The position numbers were made by a program, and so were the translations under genes. This document shows positions 51,191 through 61,030 of a DNA stretch of 64,000 nt, in pieces (position 1 is the first letter of the stretch; every line of letters starts with the position of its first letter). The DNA comes from Lanius collurio. Taxonomy: Eukaryota > Chordata > Aves > Passeriformes > Laniidae. Location: assembly GCA_020086605.1 (NCBI GenBank), contig JACBWW010000047.1, forward strand, positions 2,432,363-2,496,362. Reading direction: 5' to 3'. Under the pieces are notes generated by a model. That model was not told the DNA's origin. It worked only from the letters and a program-made list of their open reading frames with translations, and ran no database searches.

Positions 51191-54100
51191 TTGACTCCTC
51201 CCATTCCCTTCCCTCCAACCTGACTGAGCTGCAATATAATTACAGTAAATGAGCTTGTTAAGGAAAAAAAACCAAAAAAAAAAAATCTGCTTGAAAAGCA
51301 ACCTTTTTAAGGAGTGATGCCACCCCAAAGTATTCTTTAGTATTTTTGATTTCCGTTGGGAGAAAATAAAATACTGAAAACGTTATAGAAATAAACATCG
51401 AACATGAAAATTTTGCTCTTCAGAGAAAAAAAAATGAAAAAATATAAAACAATTACAAAAATCTGTTGAAGGGGAAATTTACAATTTTACAAAATTTACT
51501 TTCTACACCTGTGAAAATGGTCCCTTCTTTATGATTGTCCTGCTCATTAAATTAGATTTCCTTTGTTTGGCAATCACTGATCAAATCCTTTAAGCTGCAA
51601 TATCCATTTCTCACTTGAAGCTCAGTTATCTTACTTTATCATTCATGTGCATTCCTGAAAAAAAAAGAAAACCCCCAACTATTTTGCTGTGGGTTTGTTT
51701 CTTTTTTGTGTTACTGTACTTATCACTGCTAAGTCCATTCTAATAGATTCAATAATTCAAGGGATGCACAGAAGCTGCTGTCCCCAAGGCCAGTAGGGAA
51801 GACAAGGTTGTCACTGCTCAAAGACACATCATTTTCTGTAGATCTTTCTTATTCATTTTCACAGAGGAAAATATGGGATACTTCCTAAATGGTTCTGGCA
51901 CTTGTGAGTTATCCCTCTTTCCCTGCCCAGGCAGATAAATGCAGCATTCAGGTTCCTTCTCTGGAGTGCTCCAAATATGAGCACTGATGGTGCCCTTTCC
52001 CCAGGGAGGCTGAGGCTGACTTCCTGGTGATCTGCAGCAGCTCCTGGGCAATGACTGGAAGAAGCTGGCACACCTTCTCCCTCAGCACCACTTCCTCTGC
52101 TCATCTCAGGCTGGAGAATACACTCAGGATGTCAAACCCTCCTTTTCACTGCGAGGCTACTTGGCAGCTGGATGTGCACACTGAGATGAGTCCAGCTGAG
52201 ATGGCAGCAGCCACTTCATTAGTTCAGTGTCAGCTCGGTTTTGACACGTTTGTGGAACCATTCACTAAGTTTTTATAACAAGCGAGAACAGGATTTTTAT
52301 AGCTAAGATTTTTTTTGCAATTGTCACATGAATTTTAGGCCATAGTCCTGGGCTGAGCTACACAAACAAAACTCCCTTGTGGTTTGACAGACATCATGAG
52401 TGAGAATTGGATCATGTTTTCTGTGTGAGATAAAACTAACTGCCTTCACAGCTGTCATTTTTTTTTATAGTGCAAGGGAGGAAATTCAAGCATTTAAAGT
52501 TACATTTAAATATGAAAACTTGATAGACATATCTGGCAATAAAAACACAGCTGTTAACAACACATAGAATATATTGCAGTGGTACAGCACAGGAGGTTGA
52601 AACTCTGTGTCTGAGGAGAATCTGCAGGTGAGAGCAGCTTCCTCATTTATTTAACACAGGGAGTAGAAGGCTTGTGTTTATAGATTGTGCAGTACTAGGC
52701 AGAAATACCCTCAGGAGCCTATCATCCAGCACTGCACAAATAAGAACAGAATTTCCCAAACCTCTGTGAACAAGGCATAAGCCCTGGAATGACAATTCTT
52801 CACATGCAAGTCAGAAGCCATGTTATATTTTACTCAGGTGGAAGAGATGCGTGATTCAAACCCAGCCTCTTGAAATCTGCAGTGGACTTGAGGAATGTGA
52901 GCTCATGGGGGCTGCTTCTTCTTCATTTTAGCAGCCCACCAGTGGTTTCTGGGGCAAACCTAAAGAATAGGTTCAGGTACAGCTGATCCATCACCAACAT
53001 CACCAACTCCCACATCCACCAGTTATTTTTATGCAGCTGCTAGTGCTAAGGATGTGTCAGGAAAATTAATGAAGTATGAATATGCTCTGGGAAGAGCATG
53101 CGCAACAAGAGGCAGGTTGTGGGTTAAAATAGCCCTGTGCATCTTAACCAGTGCACAAAATGGTCAGAGAACAGCTGCTGCAGAGACTCATGAGACCCTG
53201 GCATGTTATCTAGAAAACATTAAGAATACTTTCAAGTGCACACTGGCTCACATTCAGCACCCAGAAGCTATTTTAAGTGCTCCATGGAGACAAGCTGGTG
53301 TTATTAGGGCACTTTTATTCCAGAACACAGCAATTCATTTCGAGTCAAATAATCCCATCAGAGGCCCCTTGTAAACACCTAAATCAGAAGAAGTGGCTGT
53401 GATGATCTCATATTGGGAGAGAGTCATGGGGTGAACTAAGGCAGGTTTTCTTAAGACACTTAAAAAGAAAATGAAACTACTTGCTGGGCAGTCTTGGTGC
53501 CGTGTCTGTCACGTCACAGCAGCTCCCAGAAGGCATCTCTGGAGTCTGAGGAACTGCCAATTGGCACAGGGAAGCTGGTTCAAGAAGAAAATTTGAGCAG
53601 AAGCCTACAAGATAATTTTTTTTGTACCCTACTGAGCAGCAGAGCCATGGCCAAATGAGCTCTAAGAGTACAACTCTCACCTCCTGGCAGAACCACCTCA
53701 GACCCAAGAAGAAAGACTCCCATCATTTCTGGGCCTTGGCCTCACCTCTCCATCTCAGTTTCACCCAGCCTAGTGTCTTTAGAAGGCATTTTGAGACTCA
53801 AAGACCAGGAAACATATACAAAGAAAGAGATAATGCTGCCATCACCCAATGCTGTGTCTCTGTATGATGTGAAGGCATAGACAGTCACAATGAACTCCCT
53901 TATACCAGAAAGGTGGGAAGAAATATGGGAACAAAAGAGGAGGAAATTGGATTATGACAGTGGCAGAGTGAAGAGTAGCAGATGGCAGGGATTTTAGAGA
54001 CCTTTGCAAAGCACTCTGATATTACTGATGGTCTCAGTAAAGAAAATTGTCAAAAATATGACCAGAGGAAAGGGCCTAATCAGAGTCATCCAAAACTGGT

Positions 54101-55117
54101 TTATTTTGTGAAATATTTCATTCTTTTCCCTCCTGTTTTTGAAAGCCTTGCTTTTCAGCCTGGTGAGGCTGAGCAGGGAACTGTAAGCACATGTGCTACT
54201 CTAAATGCTGAGAGACAAAAAAAGCAGAGAGGGAACGGTGCCTAAATATAGTTCAGAAGGCTCCCACCTCTCCATACTGAGGTTCAATCTCCACAGCCAG
54301 CTCAGGTCAGTGATTTTCAGTCAGCTTTCAGCCACTAGCAGATATAAGGCCACATCAAAATTACCACAGTTTAGGGCAGAAATTATCATAGTTGATGAGG
54401 AACCAGGTATAAATAAAATACTTCCAGTGAACTCCCTAAAAAGAGCCACTGCCTGCTCTTTATAAAGTTACAGTCCATTGATATTTAGCAAATTTTAATC
54501 TCCCAAACCACTGACTCTGGATCCTCAGATCGAGGAAATGGATTGTTGATCTACACCACAGCATAATCCAGCCCTGAATTTACAGGTAAACATAAGGCTG
54601 TGGACTTTGCTTACATTTTTGGCTAAAAAAAAAAAAAAAAAATCCCTATTCTCACTATATGTAATGCACTATTTTTGCTTAGAAAAGGGAATTCTAAAAT
54701 TAAATAAACCAAAGATCCAGAAGCACAGGGATGCTAAAGCTAAGGTAACTTGGCAGAAAATACCCAGCACCTGTAGCAACACACATGCAATAATCAAGGA
54801 TCACAAGGAAACCAACAGGCTCATGATATCAACACACACAAAAAAGTTTCACATGCCCTTCCAACAACTATTTTTGTTTCAAATACACTCTTGCCATGTC
54901 TCTCATGGGCAATCCGTGATCATTATGGAGAGAAGTATTTTTGTGAACCAAAAACATAATGAAGTACCAACAAACCCCTCAGAGAACACACAACTGCCAG
55001 GCTCTTGTGGTACCTCAGTTCTGCATCCTGAAGAATCCAAGTGTCTGAGGGCAGTGGGGAAATACTCAACAAGCTTATTCTTTTTCCTTGCAACTGATCC
55101 ACCACATTTCCAAGCTT
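51191..55117. other. Intronic sequence between the CpG island and exon 3
   Basis: AT-rich again immediately beyond the island, with A-rich runs around 51261-51285 and 51425-51450 and a poly(A) run of 18 at 54625-54642. No exon other than ERBB4 exon 3 and no recognisable repeat family was seen. Confidence 0.65.
54625..54642. repeat. Poly(A) run, 18 A
   Basis: Eighteen A after TTTTTGGCT, about 480 bp from the exon 3 donor. There is no retroposon body upstream that I recognise. It begins the 240-codon open frame at 54607-55329, which is a chance antisense frame over exon 3. Confidence 0.85.
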
Positions 55118-55124
55118 CACTTAC
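55118..55124 (-). other. ERBB4: 5' splice site of ERBB4 intron 3
   Basis: The minus strand reads ACGG then GTAAGTG, a near-perfect consensus donor for U2-type introns. The exon breaks after the first base of a codon (G), which would join exon 4 to make Glu, as I recall for human ERBB4. Confidence 0.85.
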
Positions 55125-55311
55125 CCGTCAGGTTCCTCAACCCAAGTTCCCTGAGTCCAAAGTTCCCATCCTTCCTGTAGTTAAGGAAAATGGCCAGAGC
55201 ATATCGCTCCTCGTAGAGCTTGGTGCCACGAACGATGCGCAGGTTCTCCAGGGGCAGGTATTCAAACTGGTTCAAAGCCACCAGCACATAGCCCGTGACT
55301 TCTCGGATAGA
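55125..55311 (-). CDS. ERBB4: ERBB4 exon 3 (coding exon, part of extracellular L domain I)
   Basis: The minus strand encodes 62 residues beginning [16 protein letters not shown] and ending [10 protein letters not shown], plus the first base of a split codon. ERBB4 is the neuregulin-binding receptor tyrosine kinase of the plasma membrane. This exon covers roughly precursor residues 79-140, inside the first leucine-rich L domain that contributes to ligand binding. The motifs [39 protein letters not shown] and a terminal N-L-T glycosylation sequon fit ERBB4. EGFR, ERBB2 and ERBB3 have quite different residues at [10 protein letters not shown]. The length is 187 bp, the size I recall for human exon 3, with phase 0 at the start and phase 1 at the end, so skipping it would shift the frame. 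It is flanked by AG on the acceptor side and GTAAGTG on the donor side. Compared with the human protein as I remember it, about five residues differ (E after NQF, V in LRIVRG, E in LYEERY, R in GLREL, R in GLRNL). The frame is intact and I see no sign of a pseudogene. It has no ATG because it is an internal exon. Confidence 0.95.
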
Positions 55312-55342
55312 CTGGAAGGCAGAAATTAAAAAAATACATCAG
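55312..55342 (-). other. ERBB4: 3' splice site of ERBB4 intron 2 with branch-point candidate
   Basis: Read on the minus strand, the intron ends in a pyrimidine-rich stretch, TTCTGCCTTCCAG, directly before the first exon base at 55311. A run of seven T lies just upstream. A CTGAT motif fitting the yUnAy branch-point consensus puts its A at 55339, 28 bases before the exon, a usual distance. The arrangement supports a functional acceptor. The branch point itself is inferred. Confidence 0.8.
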
Positions 55343-58300
55343 ATACGGTCCATTTTTAATGGTCCTGAATTTTCCAGACAGTGGGTGCTGTTATCCAAGA
55401 GAAAAAAAAAACCAAACTACAAACAAATTCTGTTTCACCTGAATAATTTCAAGAACATTCCTGTTCTAATTTTAGTGAGTTTGCTAGAAATAGTTGTTTA
55501 AAAGGTAGAAAATAAAGAGGTAGACATTTTTATCAGTTTATTGAAACTTGAACAGAAATTCACTGTAAGGTACTAAGGATTCACAAAAGGATGACTTTGC
55601 ACAACTCAAAGCAGAGTGCAGGTCAAAGGCCTCTGCAGTACATGAACAGAATCCACTTGGGGCAATGCCACAGTTCAGATGAGATTGTCTGTCTGCAAGT
55701 AACTGTGTGTTGTACAGCATATTTCAGGGTGGGAGTGAAGGGACACAACATGGAAAACACCTCTGGAAGAGCTCACCATCAAACAGGAGCAGATGGGAGA
55801 TGGGGGGCTGGTTTGGAACAGGAAATAAAGACAACACATGTATGTATTAACACCCATTTTGTGTACTTTCAAATGGAACTGGTCACTGAACATTTGCAAA
55901 GATTCATCTCAGAGTTTCATCTGGAAGTGCTGGCACCATCCATGCCCAAATATCCAGATCTTTGATCAGAACTGCTATCCAAACCTTTAGTAAATGTATT
56001 GGTGCAGCTTTGAGTTGGCTGAAATCTTCATTGGCTTTAGATGAACTGCTCAGTAACCCTCCTGCTCATATTCAGGAATTAACTGCCTGGGCTGGAAGGC
56101 AAAAAACACCCCAGAACACAATAACTAGAAAACGTTTTTCAAATCCAGAACTAAGATGTTGTTAGGAAAAAAAAAAAAACAGAACATCCCAAACCAGAGA
56201 AATATGCTCCCTTAGAAAATAAAGTTCATTCTAAGGAATTGAGAGGAATGGCCCAGAAATACGCAAATGCCTGTGAAAAATGTCATTTCAACACTCACAA
56301 CGACCCCACCATCCTCAGCAGGACTTGACACAGGCTGAAGGATGCTCCTGGCCAGATCCTGGAAACAGGATCTCCATGTTGGAGAGCATCCCTTGAGTCT
56401 GTTTCTCAAAGCTCACCTCACCCCATGCCTGCAACAGCCTCTGCACAGGCGTGTGTTTGAGTGTGTGTGCATATTTAATGGACAGAAATTGATACCACTA
56501 CTTGTGTGCTTAAGTGGCTGCATGCACTTTTTCCTTCCCTTTGGCAAAGTCAATACCTTAAACAAAACACTGAAAGAGAAATTCTGCTCAGAGTAACGTG
56601 CCCAGACTATAACCAACATGATGGGGACTCCAGTCGATACTGTAATAAAAACAACCCGACAAGCAACAGCAGGCAGAGAATTCAATGTGTCGTGTATGTA
56701 TCATTAATAAAGAAAGGCAACAATGGATTTGCAGCACCAAGGACAGGATCTTGCTTTGCTGGATCAGCACTTTGCTGTGATTTCACATTTAAGTGTGCAC
56801 GAGCCTTTTAATTAGGCTTGTAAAAGCTTGCAAGGTTATTAACACGTGGCAGTGTACATAAGGAATGATTTCTAGGCCACAAAATCTAGGTACTAGCTGT
56901 CCTTCTGAAGTCAAGCATTTGTACTCAGCTGAAGCTGCTGAAAAAGCTGTGGAGCCACTTCCAGACTTGCTTGGCATCTAAATAAAGCCCAATGTCCTGA
57001 CAGGACTCTGGTGAAAACCCAGTGAGTGGAGGTAGGTTGAGAAGTACGGTTCAGCAGCTCACTATTAAATGTAGAGCTGCCTTACACCCTGGGACACTGA
57101 TTCCATTATAATCAGAAGCTTTCCAGCACTTTCATGATAGCTCTTTGCCTTCAGACATTTCAGCTTAGCCAGTTTGGTCAGGAATTTGCTTTTCATCATA
57201 TGCAAAAACTTCTTTAAGCTGGCTTTTTCAGCGTCTCAGAATTCAGGAAATACTTTAATTACACTCAGGGCGTCAATTTCTCCACTGATATTCTAGGGAT
57301 ACTGTGATTGCTCTAATTAATTTAAATGGATGTTTAACTTGGAATTGAGGGGGAAAAAATTAAAAGCAGTCCCAAAATTGCATCTGAACAGGTCCTCCCT
57401 GCCAATTGTTGTCACTTATAACCACATTTTCTATTTTTAGTGTATGTGTTACTGCCAAGTAGCAATTCCACCTGAAAAAGCTACAGTTCAGCACAGAACT
57501 GAAATGACACACACACAGAGATCAGCTTCATTCCAGACTTAAAAAAAAATAGCCAAAAAAAAGCCAAAAAATTCCCAATAAATAACTAGAGAAAATGACA
57601 AAGCTCTGTTGCTGATAATTGTGAACTGCCTCAGAAGCCCTGCACTTTGTTTGGCTTAACCAACTGAAATGACAAATTATGGCAAGTATTTTGACAAACC
57701 AGAAGGTTCTTTGCAGTCCCATGGCTTCCACCATATTGCAACACACATTTATTTGCTGGAAACCTTGCCATGTTCATGCTTGCAAAACAAAATTATGAAA
57801 ATAAACCAAAAAGGTTTCTAATTTCCTACAAAACAACCACCTGACCGACCAAATCTAGTAGTCTGTTATATTAAGTCAGGGTTTCATTATGGGTTGAAAT
57901 TCATAGGAATGAAAAATGCAGAACAATAACCTGCTTTGCAGGATGGTTTCTCACTGGCTTCTGGTTTGCAGGGTGTTTTGTGTCTGGTCCATCTTGAAAA
58001 AATGTACTGGGAATGCAGAAAGCATCTCAAGTTTTGGCCACTCCTGGCCAACACTGTCACTCTGGCATGCACTGCAAGTTTTAACATGATTCTCACTGAA
58101 AATGGACACCTGCCCACTTGGAGCTCACTCCCAGCTGGAGCCACTGCAAAGATGCCTGTTGGCTTCCACACTGACTCACAAATCCCCATGCCAGATGGCA
58201 CCAGGCAGCCAGACCTCCCCTGCCCCTCGTGCCAAGGTCAGGAGTGATTTGAACCTCTCATCCTTTGAATTCAAGGCTGGACACTTTGCTGGGCAGGGAT

Positions 58301-61015
58301 CCTGGACTCAGGTATCCCAATGCTCCTTTTGAGCTGCTTTGCAGCTTCCATCTGTGTTTCCAAAAGATGGAGTGGCTCACAACAGTGAGTGGCATCTCCC
58401 AGTGGGATTCTCCAGGTAGGGCCACAGGCATTTGCAAAAACACATTTCCCATGAGTCTGTCCCTCAGGAAAGACAAAAAGGAAACTGAGCCTGTGGAGCA
58501 TCAGCCCCTGGATAAGGGGAAAAGCTTCCTGCAGAAATGAAAGGAGTGTCGGGAGGAAAACGGTTTAATCCTTGACATATCTAATGCCTCATGAGCTACT
58601 TAAAAACACACCAAACCACAGGGTTCTAAAATATTTACCAGGAAAAAAAGCTCATTATTTCCATTTTCAGGCAGGAGATGAGCACCTGTACTCCACAGTT
58701 TGCTGTCTCTGTGTCCAGCAGTGTCCTGCACCCCAGGAACAGCCATGTCAGTCTACAAACCAGTCCCCTAATGGACTCTAAGAGCCCCAACACAGCCAAT
58801 TTTTTGGTTCCTAAAAATAGCTACCCTGAGATAAGAACAGAGCAATGGAGGTGCTGCCCTCCCCAGGGGGCCACCCCAAGATGGGCAGCTCTGCAGAGGG
58901 TGACAAAGAAACTCACAATGACACCAAAAGCAAAAGGGTTCTTTTCGGAGGTTCTTTTTCAGATGATGAACTGTAAAAAGAAGCTCTAGACAGCCCATTC
59001 CCTTAATTACAACTAATATTAGCTGAGCACAGATGAAGTACTTGAAGCTCCCAACAGCAAAACCAGAATTATCCTGTCAGCTGGGAGTAAATGGGAGTAA
59101 AATTGTTCCCTGCCATCTTAAATCGTTCTTTGGTTCAAATCAAGTGAATCTGAGTGAAGCCGAGCAAAATAACAGCGAAAACTTCATCATTCTGCCCAGA
59201 ACAACAGATCAATGAACGATTAGGGAAGCTGATGTTTCTCATAAACACTACCAAGGCTTCTTAACATCCATCAGGAAGGCTGGGCTGTGGCAGAGGCACC
59301 GAAGAGAACTCTATTGTGGGGTTTATTTCAGCTGCAGACGCACCTATCCAGTTGCTGAACCTGATCTGGTAAAGCCCCTGCAGCCTCAGCTGACCAGACC
59401 CATGTCCCCAGCATGGAGTCAGACACAAAAACCTGCCACAGGGGGCAGCTCACACTTGTGGCACCACTGACAATTAATTCTCTTTTAGGGTGTTTTTCCT
59501 CTTTTCCATAAAAGCCATTTTGATTTACTTCAATCTCACTTGAAAGCACCAACAAACACAAGTGCAGGAGGGGAGGATCAGTTGAAGAACAAGTGTATTT
59601 AATTCACAGACATTAAAAAAAGGAAGCACTTTTCACAATTCAAATGGACTTGGACAGAGTATTTCACAATTTGCTTTTTTATCAATTAAAAAGTATGCAT
59701 ATGTATCTGGTGAGAACTGCCCAACATCCAACTGGCCAAATTAAAACAAATTTTTATTATGAGAAAAAAAAAAACCCACAATACATCAAAGTCAACATCT
59801 GCTTAACTTTAAATAAGTTCACAAAATCAGTTGGGCATGTTTGTGAACGTGCTGGTAACCATAAATTAATTTTCAGTTTTATTCATACATTTTTACCCAT
59901 GCAATGCAACACACCTGTCACTGTCACAATTAAAAAATTAATGTTTACTGAATAACCATAAAGTAGTCTCTAAGCAGCTACATCACTTGCATTTCTAACT
60001 CTGGGAGAAACAATAACAGCCAAAATGTGGAAATAGCAATTTATGGAGCTCAATTTACTGTTCCATGCATTGCTTATTGAGGGCTATGAATTTCTAATGA
60101 CATGAGAAGCTGAGATTTTCAAAGCAGTTCAGGTATTTATGGGATCCAGCCTTTGCCAGCTTCTCTCAAACCCCCATCCATACCATGAGAAATATGTGGC
60201 ACACACTGACATTTCTCCTGTCTGAGAGGACACCCCATTTAGAGACTGTCAGAGCTAACATGGCATGCACAGGAGGAATTTTGTCCCACCACAAGCTCAT
60301 GTCTTGTCTCCTTCCACACTGTGCATCCTTTAATTACATCAACACTTGTGAAATTGTGATGCCAAGCCCTCCTGAGCACCAGTGGTTTTCCAGGTACTCT
60401 GTACAAGCTTCAGTAAAAATCCCTCAAGTTTGAGCACACTGATCAATACCAGAACATAGCTTTTAGAAAACATTTTCTAGTGCCTGGTCAGAAGCAAGCA
60501 GTGTATCCTAACTAGAGCTGCCTTGGCAGTTGCAGAAAGATTGTTGTCTACAGCACTAAAGTTGCAGTTTTCATTCAAATTGGTTAGTAAAGAAAGAGTC
60601 TTTCAATTTGCATTAAGGTGTATTGAAGGCAAAGGAAAGGCTTGGATTTAATTTTGTTAAGAGCTGTACCTAAGGAGCCCTGCACTGCTGCAGCTGCAGA
60701 ATCAAACTGTTATTCAGTTATTTATTGGTAGGAACTTTAACTCATACTCTTTTACTCACAGATATCTGGTCTTCTTTGGTAATATGCTTACAAAACATCC
60801 TGAGCAGCAGATCAGTGAACTGAACACAGCACTCAGTTTCCCCAACTCTAAAGCAGCAGTCAGCCACATGCATCTTTTGTAAAGGCCACTGGAAATTTTT
60901 AAGGATTTTGCTACACAATTTACAGAACCCACCTTGGGAGCTGTTGAACTAAAGCTCTGCTTTCTGAATGGCTGGTCTTTACATTGCATTATTCCTACAG
61001 TGGGACTTTTTATAC

Positions 61016-61030
61016 AAAAAAAAAAAAAAA
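61016..61030. repeat. Poly(A) run, 15 A
   Basis: Fifteen A in intron 2 followed by GGGAGAATTAG. Nothing upstream identifies a retroposon. Confidence 0.8.

Larger units (their letters stand above)
1..55124 (-). other. ERBB4: ERBB4 intron 3, 5' part (partial)
   Basis: Everything below exon 3 is intron 3 in gene order, giving a minimum intron length of 55.1 kb. Very large introns at the 5' end of ERBB4 are a known property of the gene in vertebrates. Exon 4, expected to encode a peptide like the one around Cys-Tyr-Ala-Asp and Ile-His-Trp in ERBB4 orthologues, was looked for by eye on the minus strand and not found, so it probably lies beyond the left edge. Sub-features are listed separately. 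Confidence 0.8.

Noticed and set aside
1..55124. ERBB4 exon 4 within the window
   Set aside because: I looked on the minus strand for the sequence that would encode the Tyr-Ala-Asp and His-Trp-Gln part of exon 4 and did not find it. A tBLASTn search would be more reliable than the eye.
54607..55329. 240-codon plus-strand open frame overlapping exon 3
   Set aside because: It starts at a poly(A) tract and its C-terminal third is the antisense of ERBB4 exon 3. The minus-strand frame has splice sites and family identity, so this is a shadow.
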